From the IMG/VR virus record IMGVR_UViG_3300028800_000060, positions 62,001 to 126,000 of that record: a stretch of DNA of 64,000 nt; one strand, 5' to 3'. Under the pieces are notes generated by a model. It was not told the origin of the DNA. It was given only the letters and a program-made list of their open reading frames with translations, and ran no database searches. This DNA is from a virus. Of this stretch, positions 30,044 to 38,443 are shown piece by piece (the first letter of the stretch is position 1; the number at the start of each line of letters is the position of its first letter). A program made the translations under genes and the position numbers.

Positions 30044-31039
30044 ATGAGCTTTGCATCATACAAAAAGAGTCGTACAGATTTAACAAGTTTAAATAAAAAA
30101 GTAGAAGAAATTGCCGAAGGTACTCGAAAGTCTTTTAAAGACGAGCGTATTTGGAGAGTTACCGTCGATAAAGCTGGTTCTGGTTCCGCCCGCCTCAGGT
30201 TTTTATCTGCCCCAGATGGAGAAGATCTTCCTTGGGTTCAATATCACGAACATAATTTTTCTATCAATGGGTCTTATTTTATAGAATTATGCCCGACCAC
30301 ATTAGGACGTGAATGCCCTGTCTGTAAGGCAAACAATGTTTTGTGGAATCTTGATGGTGGTGTTAAGGAAAATCAGGATATTGTTCGTAATAGAAAACGT
30401 AAGTTAGTCTATATTTCCAATATCTACGTCATTAAAGATAAAGAAAATACAGAAACCGAAGGAAAGGTTTATCTTTATCAATACGGACAAAAAATCTTCG
30501 AGAAGATCAAAATGGCATTAAAGCCTAAGGATGAAGATGATCCTGCTGTTAATGTTTTTGATTTTTGGGAAGGTGCTGATTTTGCTTTAGAAGTAAAGAA
30601 TGTTGCTGGTTATCGTAATTACGATGATAGTAAATTCAGGGCACCGTCAGCCTTATTGTCTGGCGATGATAAGAAACTCGAAGAGATTTATAAGAAGTTA
30701 TATCCACTTCTTCCCTTCAAGGATGAAAAGAAATTTAAGTCCTACGAAGAGTTGGAAAAGAAATTCAATGATGTAATTTCTGGAGTAAAAGGAAAAGTAC
30801 AGAAAAAAGCTGATCAACTTTTCCCTGAAACCGCGCCAGTGGCCGCCGATGCACCAGCGCCAAAGAAAGAACGTAAACCTAAAGAAACTGCCACAGAAGA
30901 AACACCTTGGAAGGAACCTACACGCAAGCCCAAGGCATCTTCTAAAAAAGAACCAAAAACTGAACCAACAGTTGAAGATGTTCCTTTAGAGGATAATGAT
31001 GCATTAAATTATTACGAACAACTAGCAGAAGAAAACTAA
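30044..31039 (+). CDS. gp32: Single-stranded DNA-binding protein, gp32-like
   Basis: gp32 coats ssDNA in replication, recombination and repair. Basic N-terminus (SYKKSR), then the OB-fold core with HEHNFSINGSYFIELCPTT and GRECPVC. His 70, Cys 83, 91 and 94 are in the positions of the T4 zinc ligands (His 64, Cys 77, 87, 90), with a slightly shorter gap between the first two Cys. The C-terminal tail is disordered and Pro/Lys/Glu-rich and ends acidic (PLEDNDALNYYEQLAEEN), the protein-interaction tail. ATG 30044 fits homologues; it is followed by a strong terminator. Confidence 0.95.
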   Translation: MSFASYKKSRTDLTSLNKKVEEIAEGTRKSFKDERIWRVTVDKAGSGSARLRFLSAPDGEDLPWVQYHEHNFSINGSYFIELCPTTLGRECPVCKANNVLWNLDGGVKENQDIVRNRKRKLVYISNIYVIKDKENTETEGKVYLYQYGQKIFEKIKMALKPKDEDDPAVNVFDFWEGADFALEVKNVAGYRNYDDSKFRAPSALLSGDDKKLEEIYKKLYPLLPFKDEKKFKSYEELEKKFNDVISGVKGKVQKKADQLFPETAPVAADAPAPKKERKPKETATEETPWKEPTRKPKASSKKEPKTEPTVEDVPLEDNDALNYYEQLAEEN

Positions 31040-31061
31040 ATGTAACCCAATTTGGGAATGC

Positions 31062-31101
31062 AAAGGGCGCTTAGATCGAAAGATCAAAAGCGCCCTTTTT
31101 T
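31062..31101 (+). terminator. Strong rho-independent terminator after gp32
   Basis: AAAGGGCGCTT pairs with AAGCGCCCTTT around an inner GATC-GAAA-GATC hairpin and ends in TTTTTT. It faces the minus-strand gene at 31203. Bases 31102-31202 hold no gene: only a direct repeat AACGCAAGG (31158 and 31180) and an AT-rich stretch. Confidence 0.85.
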
Positions 31102-31202
31102 ATGCTTTTTTGTGCGGATAAGTACTTGCCCCTACTCTGATACGCTTTTATGTCTGAAAACGCAAGGCCGAGTCTGGGAACGCAAGGGAATGTACTTTTA
31201 AA

Positions 31203-33977
31203 TTAACTGTGAACGCTGTTTCTGTATCTTGTATCTCTATATGTATTATCCGTATTATGTGGTTGTTGCTGTTGAGCTAATACAGTAGTGTTATTTTGTT
31301 GGTTATTTGTCGGAGCAATAATATTACCCCCTCCGCTTCCTTTTTTAGAAGCTATGTCTGCCTTTTTATCCTCATTATCTTTTGTTGCAGCCAATAAAGT
31401 TTTACCTTGTGCGGGTGGTTCTTTTTGTGCCATATCAACATTTGGTGCTTTATAACCAAAAGCTATAGCTTCATCATCTCTTCGTGCTTGTAAACCTTTA
31501 CTAAATTCTAGTTTGCCAGATTTATTAGGCACCTTATTATATTCTCTCATTTTTTCACCAGCTTTTTGGGCTGAATCATGATTACCAGAATTCAAAATTG
31601 ATGCGATATTTTTTAATTTCCCCACACCTACGTTATAACTAAAATCCACAAGTGAATCAAACATTTGCTGAGAAATTGGTACTTTAACTGCATCATTAAC
31701 CGCACTCTCATATTTACCAAGATCTTTAGCTAATAATTGTGTAGCTTGTTCGGGAGTAATTTCTGTAAATTTTTCACCAGGTTGAATTTGATGTCCGTAA
31801 CCTATAGAGAATTTACCTGAACCGGGAGGATCAGGAAAAGGTTTCAACGCCCATTTAGGAAGTCCTTCATATTTCTTTAATCTATTAATTCCTTCAGAAC
31901 TCATCTTCATATTATTTTTTCCTCCATTTTTCGTTAATAACGATGGTGTATTTTCCGGTTTTGTTTCTATTGGTTTTTCCCTTTTCATTACTTCTGATGC
32001 GGGATTTACACCATTAAATCCTTGCATTACAAGAGGAACAGTTGACTTTGGTGCAATAATAGTTCCTGTAGGAGCTTTTATTGCTGGTGTTTTATCTGCT
32101 ATCTTCGGTGAAGAGTTTATTATTTGCTCCGGTTTTTTAATATCAACATGTTCCTGTTCTTTTTCCTTTTCTTCTTCGGGATAAGAGAATGTCTTTTTTG
32201 CTATATCTGGATAATGTTGCAATAACCAATCTTTAAATAAACCATTATGTTTTTTATCATCCGTAAATTTTCCGAATTTTTCGTTTACTTTACGAACCCA
32301 AATACCATAAGGCATCCACCAAGGCTTTTCTACAGGCACTTTCATATCCCGCAAAAATTCAGCCATTTTATCAGTCCAGTTTTCTGCTGATACCCCATTT
32401 TTCTGTTCGCGAGCTTCACTAGCTCCTTTTGTGGCTACTTTTTCAATTAATTTAGCACCAGTAATACCAATAAGGGCCCCCGCACCTACGCCAGTAGCCG
32501 ATAATCCAACAACACCCGCAGTTGTTGCCGCTGCTCCACCTAAAGCAGCTTCTACTCCACCTGCGGCTGCTCCAGCAGCTTCTACTCCACCTGCGGCAGC
32601 TTCTACTCCACCTGCGGCAGCTTCTACTCCTGTTCCTATACCTAAAAGCCGTTTAATTAATCCTGCTCCACCCCGTAAAGCTTTCAATCCTAAATTAAGT
32701 TCTGTAAATTCACCAACTGTTTTAGTAATTGTATCTGTCAAAGAACCTTGTTTAGTATCTGTACCCGGTTTCATTAAACCGGTTTCTTTTTTTCCCGGAC
32801 CGAGTAGTTTTATGGAATTAATTAATTCTGCGTGTTCTCTCCGTGCAATAATCCGATTTTCTTCGTCTTCATCTAGTTGGTCATCGGTTTTAGTCTTATC
32901 ATCCTTGTGATTTTTTTCCAAAGTTTCATTTATTTTAACCGCAACTATTTTAAGATCTCCAACTTCACGTTCAAGCTTTTCTTGCGGAGCAATACCGCTA
33001 AAACCAGGAACAACACCTGGCTGTCTTTGAACATAATTACCTTCTTCAAAACCTTTAGCAAAATGTCCTTTAGCATTCCGTTTTCTTATTTTGCCTGATC
33101 CCAACAATTTAGGTGCGTTTTGTTGTGCTACAAAATCATCTGATGGAGGAGGTGTTACGATTGGTGGTGGAGGCGTTATTATCGGGTCATTTGGTTTTCT
33201 TTCAGCAGCCCCCTTTATTTCCCGGGAACTATATGGATGAGATGTGCGGGCCCTCTCCCTAGCTTCTTCGTGTTCTCTTTTTTCTTGCGAATTTAATAAT
33301 CTAGGAGGTGTAATATCTGGTGGATTTGGTGGATTAGCTTCATAATCTGCTGCCGCATAAGTTTGATCTCCAATATCCTCATATTCAGCATCTACAATAT
33401 TTACCTTCGGTATTGGACCTGTAGTTTCTTCTGGTTCATTTTCTTGCTGCGCTCGTTTTCTACTTTTAGGTTCTTTGGGTTCTCGTGTACTTTTTCTTCT
33501 GCGGCGTCCCCCACCCTCTGTTTCTTCATAATCTTCTCCCGAACCTCTTCTAGAAGATCTTCTTTGTGGACGTAAAGACCCTTCCATTTGTTTTTGTAAA
33601 CGTTCACGGCGCTTGTGAAGGTAAACACGGAATTCAGCAATACCAAAATCATTTTCTTTTTTGGCAGCCTCTTTGGCCATTCTAAATCTTTCAAACATAT
33701 ACTTGATACCTAAATTAATAAGTGGCGACTTACTAGTAAAAGCAACGAGCATATTTTCAGCATCATATCCCTGTTTTTTAAGGAAATTATTTACATGAGA
33801 ATTTACTTCATTCGCACGTTTTCCCGAATTTTTTGCTGCATTACGGACAGCCCTAACTCGTATTTCCGCATCATACATCGCCTTTTCTGTTTCACTCAAT
33901 GTTTCGCGAATTTTTTTGGCCATTTCAGAAACGGCGGCATTAACTTGGTCAACCTGTTTTTTGATATTGCTGTCCAT
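31203..33977 (-). CDS. Large tail protein with C-terminal T4-type lysozyme domain
   Basis: 924 residues. The N-terminus (1-120) is coiled-coil helical. Residues 130-300 are charged and Pro-rich, probably disordered. A hydrophobic Ala/Gly-rich segment with GVEAAAG repeats (about 450-490) suggests membrane contact. A GH24 lysozyme domain follows (about 690-840): LKKYEG (catalytic Glu about 699), SIGYGH, QQMFDSLVDFSYNVG and LQARRDDEAI. The C-terminus is Gln/Asn-rich. By operon position it may be the tape-measure protein or an ejected virion protein; peptidoglycan cutting at infection is the likely role. Confidence 0.75.
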   Translation of the reverse strand: MDSNIKKQVDQVNAAVSEMAKKIRETLSETEKAMYDAEIRVRAVRNAAKNSGKRANEVNSHVNNFLKKQGYDAENMLVAFTSKSPLINLGIKYMFERFRMAKEAAKKENDFGIAEFRVYLHKRRERLQKQMEGSLRPQRRSSRRGSGEDYEETEGGGRRRRKSTREPKEPKSRKRAQQENEPEETTGPIPKVNIVDAEYEDIGDQTYAAADYEANPPNPPDITPPRLLNSQEKREHEEARERARTSHPYSSREIKGAAERKPNDPIITPPPPIVTPPPSDDFVAQQNAPKLLGSGKIRKRNAKGHFAKGFEEGNYVQRQPGVVPGFSGIAPQEKLEREVGDLKIVAVKINETLEKNHKDDKTKTDDQLDEDEENRIIARREHAELINSIKLLGPGKKETGLMKPGTDTKQGSLTDTITKTVGEFTELNLGLKALRGGAGLIKRLLGIGTGVEAAAGGVEAAAGGVEAAGAAAGGVEAALGGAAATTAGVVGLSATGVGAGALIGITGAKLIEKVATKGASEAREQKNGVSAENWTDKMAEFLRDMKVPVEKPWWMPYGIWVRKVNEKFGKFTDDKKHNGLFKDWLLQHYPDIAKKTFSYPEEEKEKEQEHVDIKKPEQIINSSPKIADKTPAIKAPTGTIIAPKSTVPLVMQGFNGVNPASEVMKREKPIETKPENTPSLLTKNGGKNNMKMSSEGINRLKKYEGLPKWALKPFPDPPGSGKFSIGYGHQIQPGEKFTEITPEQATQLLAKDLGKYESAVNDAVKVPISQQMFDSLVDFSYNVGVGKLKNIASILNSGNHDSAQKAGEKMREYNKVPNKSGKLEFSKGLQARRDDEAIAFGYKAPNVDMAQKEPPAQGKTLLAATKDNEDKKADIASKKGSGGGNIIAPTNNQQNNTTVLAQQQQPHNTDNTYRDTRYRNSVHS
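32546..32632. repeat. Tandem 21-bp coding repeat
   Basis: A 21-bp unit (cagcttctactccacctgcg plus g) occurs as three full and one partial copy in the lysozyme-domain protein gene. It encodes GVEAAAG/GVEAAG in the Ala/Gly-rich segment; one junction carries 9 extra bases. Confidence 0.85.
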
Positions 33978-33989
33978 AAATTTCCTGTG

Positions 33990-34190
33990 TTATTGTTGGG
34001 GGTTTTTAGAATCGTATTTAGTTATTTGTTTTGCACTGACGAATGTTGTAAATGCCGTGCCGAAGTTTTGCCATATTTCTTTTTGCTTGGTCATTACACC
34101 ATATAAAGTCAAAGAGAAAAGCATTAATAAAATGGCACCAGTTAGCGAAAATGCATCTATTAGTTTATAAAACCAACTATTTTTTTCCAT
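33990..34190 (-). CDS. Small single-pass membrane protein
   Basis: 66 residues with one transmembrane helix (about residues 13-34, AFSLTGAILLMLFSLTLYGV) and a basic, polar C-terminus. It lies between the gp26/extension region and the lysozyme-domain gene. A role in lysis or virion entry is conceivable. Not recognised. Confidence 0.6.
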   Translation of the reverse strand: MEKNSWFYKLIDAFSLTGAILLMLFSLTLYGVMTKQKEIWQNFGTAFTTFVSAKQITKYDSKNPQQ

Positions 34191-34192
34191 TT

Positions 34193-34369
34193 TTATCTAT
34201 TTAACCTCTCTTGTTCTTCCTTAACATATTTTGCTACCAATTCCACATAAATATTTCTTTCCCAAGGAATCATTTCTTCTAACTCCGTCAATGAATATTT
34301 GTAATGTAACATCATTGCATGATTGGTTAACAACAAGTTGCCTAAGGTTTCATGGCGGAGTCCAAGGCT
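34193..34369 (-). CDS. gp26 -1 frameshift extension (58 codons)
   Basis: In the -1 frame relative to gp26 a continuous stretch of 58 codons continues past the gp26 stop. It contains LTELEEMIPWERNIYVELVAK, of the tail-chaperone-like IPWER type. It has no convincing start of its own (only TTG or ATG late in the frame). Translation through the slippery heptamer would give a 311-residue gp26 fusion, in the manner of lambda gpG/gpGT and P2 E/E'. Confidence 0.6.
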   Translation of the reverse strand, partial: SLGLRHETLGNLLLTNHAMMLHYKYSLTELEEMIPWERNIYVELVAKYVKEEQERLNR

Positions 34370-35127
34370 AAAAAACTTCTGGTTCCTTCAACAACTATAT
34401 CAACCTCATATTTACATTTCGGACATTTGAAATGTATTTTATGACGAATTGCTGGAATGGTGTCAAAAAATTTCATAATCTTGGCGAATTGAGTTTCCGA
34501 AAGAGATTCTAAAAATTCACGCAATTCTTTAACATCCATAAATTCTCGTTCATAACATTTTCCCGCTGCATCATATATCATTTCCACGCAATCGATAATG
34601 ATATTAAAAGATTCTTCTATATCATTTGTTTCCAAAACAGTATTTAATTTTTGAAAATTCTCGAATGTGGGATAACGCAGAATTATCCCAATACCATCTT
34701 GAAGAGTAATTTTTGGATTATTTTCGGGGTTCTTAGTTACTTCAATTTCATCCAAATTAACGGGACACTGAACCACATTTCCACAATAATCACGAGTTTC
34801 ACCATTATGGTCTTGTATTGTTGTACCATTAGGTAATTTATTTTGACATACAAATGGTATTACGGCAATTTCTTCGACAGATTTACTACGAATTTTTAAC
34901 CAAACATAATCAATATCAAAAACTGGCATCTTAGCAACATCAATATTGCCTGTAATAATACAATTTTGTATCACTTGGCGAAGTGCTCTAATTTGGGTTT
35001 CTTCATCATCATCTACTGCCATTAATAATATTTTTTCTTCTTTGACAGTAAAGGGACGATATGTAATTTGTTTTCCTGAAGATGGCAAATTCAATGTGTA
35101 TGTAGGTACTTTTAGTTGAGGTAGCAT
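34342..35127 (-). CDS. gp26: Baseplate hub assembly protein, gp26-like
   Basis: 261 residues versus 208 in T4. Family features are an N-terminal TLNLPSSGKQITYRPFTVKEEK strand region, the DIDYVWLKIRSKSV segment (baseplate-hub/chaperone family signature), and a C-terminal zinc pair FKCPKCKYE. T4 gp26 is needed for hub assembly and may be a chaperone instead of a final part. Its 3' end carries the T TTT TTA heptamer. Confidence 0.82.
   Translation of the reverse strand: MLPQLKVPTYTLNLPSSGKQITYRPFTVKEEKILLMAVDDDEETQIRALRQVIQNCIITGNIDVAKMPVFDIDYVWLKIRSKSVEEIAVIPFVCQNKLPNGTTIQDHNGETRDYCGNVVQCPVNLDEIEVTKNPENNPKITLQDGIGIILRYPTFENFQKLNTVLETNDIEESFNIIIDCVEMIYDAAGKCYEREFMDVKELREFLESLSETQFAKIMKFFDTIPAIRHKIHFKCPKCKYEVDIVVEGTRSFLALDSAMKP
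34369..34375 (-). other. -1 ribosomal frameshift site T TTT TTA
   Basis: Read on the minus strand, the zero-frame codons are AGT TTT TTA GCC, so X XXY YYZ = T TTT TTA, the canonical slippery heptamer. Slipping back one base leads straight into the 58-codon open extension. A downstream stimulating structure was not evident by eye. Confidence 0.6.
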
Positions 35128-35132
35128 AGTTT

Positions 35133-35867
35133 TTATTTATTTCCTGAAGGATATATTGTTTTTTCAAAACCTTCGGGTGCACCACCCGCAGGTTGTATTG
35201 TCGTTGGTGTTCCAGAATTAACTCTTAAGTTTACCCATTTACGATATGTAAAGGTAATTGCTAATGTATGGTACGTATTGAATTGATCGTATGCCAATCC
35301 CATTTGTCCGATAGTGATAGGCCAACATTGGAAAAATCGTACACCATAATTAGCAACATCAAATTCATCTAATTGGAAAATATCCATTGTTGTTCCATAT
35401 TCCGATACATAATTAAAATCACTGGTTTCCGGATCTTGTACCGTATATGACCAAGCATCGAAGAAATGCCGCTCAATCATATCTTTTCCCACTATGAATG
35501 TTAGTGGTATATTTGCATACACATCCACAAAAGGCATCTGGAAAAATGAACCATAGGTTCTAACATCAGATGCATTGAATGACTTACCAGGTAATTCAGC
35601 CTTGCAACACATGAAATCCAAACGATTGGGTATATCAGTTTGTGATATACCCATCTGTTGAAAGTAATTAGGAACAATACCGTAAGATTGCGGACTTAAA
35701 CCTGTTCTTCCTGATAAGAAGGCTATGTTATCCCTTTGGTCTTGTGTTGTAGTATTTTGTAATACACCTGTTAGATTTGGTGGAACAATTTGAACTGCAA
35801 ATCTATTTGGTCGTGCAAGGCCGCCAGCCGCTGTGATTTGAGAAATTAATTCTTGTACTCTAGCCAT
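35133..35867 (-). CDS. gp54: Tail-tube-like baseplate protein, gp54-like
   Basis: 244 residues with the tail-tube fold pattern: RPNRFAVQIVPP at the N-terminus, FMCCKAELPGKSF, and an ITIGQMGLAYDQFNTYHTLAITFTYRKW strand-rich end. T4 gp54 starts tail-tube polymerisation on the gp48 cap. gp48 lies across the divergent promoter (37403), so the assignment to gp54 rests on fold pattern and elimination. Confidence 0.7.
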   Translation of the reverse strand: MARVQELISQITAAGGLARPNRFAVQIVPPNLTGVLQNTTTQDQRDNIAFLSGRTGLSPQSYGIVPNYFQQMGISQTDIPNRLDFMCCKAELPGKSFNASDVRTYGSFFQMPFVDVYANIPLTFIVGKDMIERHFFDAWSYTVQDPETSDFNYVSEYGTTMDIFQLDEFDVANYGVRFFQCWPITIGQMGLAYDQFNTYHTLAITFTYRKWVNLRVNSGTPTTIQPAGGAPEGFEKTIYPSGNK

Positions 35868-35870
35868 GTG

Positions 35871-36596
35871 TTAACTCTTTGTTGGCAACCCATTTTTAGG
35901 TGCAACTTTTGCTTTTGTTGATGTTGTGGGAGTCCCTTTTGGAAGACCATTAGTTGAAGGTCCTTTTTGTGTTCCTGCTATAATAGCTTCAGAATCAGAC
36001 CATACGAAAGTTTTTCCTTTTTTAGAAAAGTTTTCAACTGGAAGAAACAATGCTGTTTCCCAATCAGGTGCTTCAATTTTAATATAATTTGACATTACAT
36101 GTTTATCGAGATACCGTTTTAAACATGGTTTAAAAGATTTAAATCTCGCCATACTTCTGAGAGACCGGTATGCCAACGCTAAACGGGCTCTCGGATCAGT
36201 TTGTGGTTTATTAATTACCGTAAGTAATTCATTAAATAACATTAGGCGACTTTTATATCCGAGATAATGTAAATTTATTCCCAAAAATCCATCAGTATAG
36301 AATTGTATTGGAAATACTAAAGGAAATTTATCATAATAAGGAAGTGTCTTTTTTAATTTAGGGTCATATACAAATAAGTACATAAAACCCTGAAAGGTAA
36401 TTTTCTTTGTCCTTTTTGTATCGTTCAACAATTCAGTTCTTAATGCTGATCCACGGTAATAGTGGGGGTCTTCTCCATATCCACTTAAAATTCTAATCTG
36501 GTTTCTGAACCATTTTATGGAGTCGTCTACTGATTTTGCGACGGGTTGAGATTTTAATTTTTCTCTAACCTTGTCAAGTATTGAAATTTGTGGCAC
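35871..36596 (-). CDS. Conserved T4-type virion protein, possibly gp2-like
   Basis: 241 residues. The core YLFVYDPKLKKTLPYYDKFP plus a DGFLGINLHYL block and a KHV region recurs in marine T4-like phages next to gp4. In T4 the neighbour of the head-completion gene is gp2, the DNA-end protector, which suggests but does not prove gp2. The C-terminus is Gly/Pro/Lys-rich. Confidence 0.55.
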   Translation of the reverse strand: MPQISILDKVREKLKSQPVAKSVDDSIKWFRNQIRILSGYGEDPHYYRGSALRTELLNDTKRTKKITFQGFMYLFVYDPKLKKTLPYYDKFPLVFPIQFYTDGFLGINLHYLGYKSRLMLFNELLTVINKPQTDPRARLALAYRSLRSMARFKSFKPCLKRYLDKHVMSNYIKIEAPDWETALFLPVENFSKKGKTFVWSDSEAIIAGTQKGPSTNGLPKGTPTTSTKAKVAPKNGLPTKS

Positions 36597-36608
36597 AATA
36601 GTATTTAG

Positions 36609-37046
36609 TTAAGTACAATCAGTTTCGGTCATAATTTTAAATTCATAACCAGTTTTTTCACACCAACTTCTAGCTGCTTTCCATTTCATTTGATTTACAG
36701 CAAATGTTGCCAATGCTGTTTTATATCTCCTGGTTTTTCTTTTACTTTTTGGTAATATAGGAAGAGAACATTGTGAAAGTGGTTTCACTTCAATAAGATA
36801 TTTCTTTTCTGATCCATCACTACTTCTAACTTTAACTAAAAAGTCTGGAAAATATTGGTGTATTTTGCCATCTAAAGGTGATAGATATGGTAAACTCAAT
36901 TCTTCTGATGACCAAAATAAAATATTAGGATTACAATCAAATGTTTTCATACAATTTCGTTCCCAATTACTACGATAAATGATCTTGGTCGGATCACCTT
37001 TATATTTTTCGGGGTGTTGCGGTGTATATTTACCTTTATATGCCAT
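36609..37046 (-). CDS. gp4: Head completion protein, gp4-like
   Basis: 145 residues with a TnsA/nuclease-like fold: YKGDPTKIIYRSNWERNCM, WSSEELSLPYLSPLDGK, a PDF strand and YLIEVKP. In T4, gp4 completes the head before tail joining. The arrangement and length match it. It starts at ATG 37046, 5 nt after the minus-strand late box at 37059-37052. It heads the minus-strand late operon. Confidence 0.9.
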   Translation of the reverse strand: MAYKGKYTPQHPEKYKGDPTKIIYRSNWERNCMKTFDCNPNILFWSSEELSLPYLSPLDGKIHQYFPDFLVKVRSSDGSEKKYLIEVKPLSQCSLPILPKSKRKTRRYKTALATFAVNQMKWKAARSWCEKTGYEFKIMTETDCT

Positions 37047-37059
37047 TATAAATATTTAT
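37047..37059. promoter_or_regulatory. Overlapping divergent late-promoter boxes
   Basis: TATAAATA on plus (37047-37054) and CATAAATA on minus (37059-37052) share a palindromic TAAATATTTA core. They face gene 37073 and gp4 with only 26 bp between the two starts. Confidence 0.7.
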
Positions 37060-37072
37060 GGGAGGCAATACC

Positions 37073-37393
37073 ATGTATGCCGATTTAATCCTTTATACCG
37101 ATCCTTCGCGTCCTTTAATTAATCCCAAATTTGATTTATTTGCCTGGCTCGACCTAGAAAGAACGCCAGTTTTATTTCCTGCAAAGAAAGTGGATATAGT
37201 ACATCTTACTTTACCAGAAAAATGTAAAACAATGACACGATTCCCCGATGATATTTGGGAATTTATTTCCTGGCAAGTAGAAGAACGCGGTTATGCCGTA
37301 GTTAGAGAAATTGATTCTGATTGGTTTTATTGGGCTATTCTTGCTAATAAATTTTATTTATTAAAGAATATGAGTTTATTCCAAAACAACTAA
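37073..37393 (+). CDS. Unrecognised 106-residue protein
   Basis: Not recognised; aromatic and acidic. ATG 37073 has a strong GGGAGG ribosome-binding site, and an in-frame ATG at 37058 would only add five residues. It is the first gene of the plus-strand late block, reading away from gp4. Confidence 0.65.
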   Translation: MYADLILYTDPSRPLINPKFDLFAWLDLERTPVLFPAKKVDIVHLTLPEKCKTMTRFPDDIWEFISWQVEERGYAVVREIDSDWFYWAILANKFYLLKNMSLFQNN

Positions 37394-37396
37394 ATA
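37390..37396 (+). promoter_or_regulatory. Late-type box CTAAATA before gp48
   Basis: Six nt before ATG 37403; overlaps the stop of the previous gene. Confidence 0.6.
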
Positions 37397-37402
37397 TGGA
37401 AT

Positions 37403-38443
37403 ATGCCAGTAAAATTTCCATCGGGTAACATCAACGACCGTCAAAGCGCATCAAATCCATTAAAAGCTTTAGAGAATGACGGTTACAATGTTTCTAGTTT
37501 TACATATCCTATTGATTTAACAAATGACCCAGGTGAAAACCATATGGTTGTTTTCTATATCAATGAGTCTACAAATACACAATTCCAAACTAATACCCAA
37601 CAAGGTGTTATTAATCATGATATAAATGGAAATGCCGTATCTTTAAATCCCACTGGAACAAGTAGGTACAATAGTAGCAAGGGAGTGTCTGATTCTCTAC
37701 CTACAAATGCACCAACAATCAATGGCACATCGAATGTTTCAACATTTAATATAAGGCCTATCAATCGCGTGAGTACAAGTATCGCACTTTATATTCCACC
37801 ATTGGTACAAACTAGTTACCAAACTGATTGGGGAACGGTTGATTTTGCTGCCGCAGGTGGAGTTGCAAAAGCTTTATTGAATCAAAATGGACCTGACGTT
37901 ATAAAAGCTCTGGGAGAAGTTGGTATAGGAACACTTTCAGGTCTTTTAGACAGTGCTAAGGATGCTGCAAGTGGTAAATTAGGCATTACTGCTGAATTGG
38001 AAGCTGGCGTTTCTTTTGGTACTCGTGCATTAAGGAATCCAAATACTGAAATGTTATTTCGAGGAATTGGTTTCAGACAATATCAATTTGATTTCAAATT
38101 CACCCCAAGATCTGACCAAGAATCTCTTAATGTGTCCAATATTATTAAAGCATTTAAATTCTACGCATCTCCAGAAGTAAGGTCTGCTAATAATACACCA
38201 CGTTATTATATTTGGCCAGCCGAATTTGATATTGAATTCTGGAGTAATGGAAGATTAAACAATTTCATTAATAAAATTTCTACTTGTGCTTGCACTAATG
38301 TAACCGTCAATTATACAGGTTCAAATGGATGGTCAGCATTTCGTCCTGGTAGCTTGAATGGAATGGGTGTTGAGACCAACTTATCGCTTCAATTCCAAGA
38401 ACTCGAAATTATCACAAAAAATCGCGTACTCCAGGGATTCTAA
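37403..38443 (+). CDS. gp48: Baseplate tail-tube cap, gp48-like
   Basis: 346 residues. Matches the marine-phage gp48 layout: NHMVVFYINESTN strand, IALYIPPLVQTSYQTDW, an Ala/Gly-rich inserted helix, then EMLFRGIGFRQYQFDFKFTP and a PRYYIWPAEFDIEFW tail-tube segment. gp48 caps the central hub and nucleates the tail tube. The start lies 6 nt after a late box and there is no clear ribosome-binding site. Confidence 0.85.
   Translation: MPVKFPSGNINDRQSASNPLKALENDGYNVSSFTYPIDLTNDPGENHMVVFYINESTNTQFQTNTQQGVINHDINGNAVSLNPTGTSRYNSSKGVSDSLPTNAPTINGTSNVSTFNIRPINRVSTSIALYIPPLVQTSYQTDWGTVDFAAAGGVAKALLNQNGPDVIKALGEVGIGTLSGLLDSAKDAASGKLGITAELEAGVSFGTRALRNPNTEMLFRGIGFRQYQFDFKFTPRSDQESLNVSNIIKAFKFYASPEVRSANNTPRYYIWPAEFDIEFWSNGRLNNFINKISTCACTNVTVNYTGSNGWSAFRPGSLNGMGVETNLSLQFQELEIITKNRVLQGF

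Noticed and set aside
32546-32632. CRISPR-like repeat array
   Set aside because: The units are contiguous 21-bp coding repeats without spacers; no cas genes exist in the window.
32431-32910. Plus-strand Pro/Ala-rich frame
   Set aside because: It is the antisense of the Ala/Gly repeat region of the minus-strand lysozyme-domain gene.
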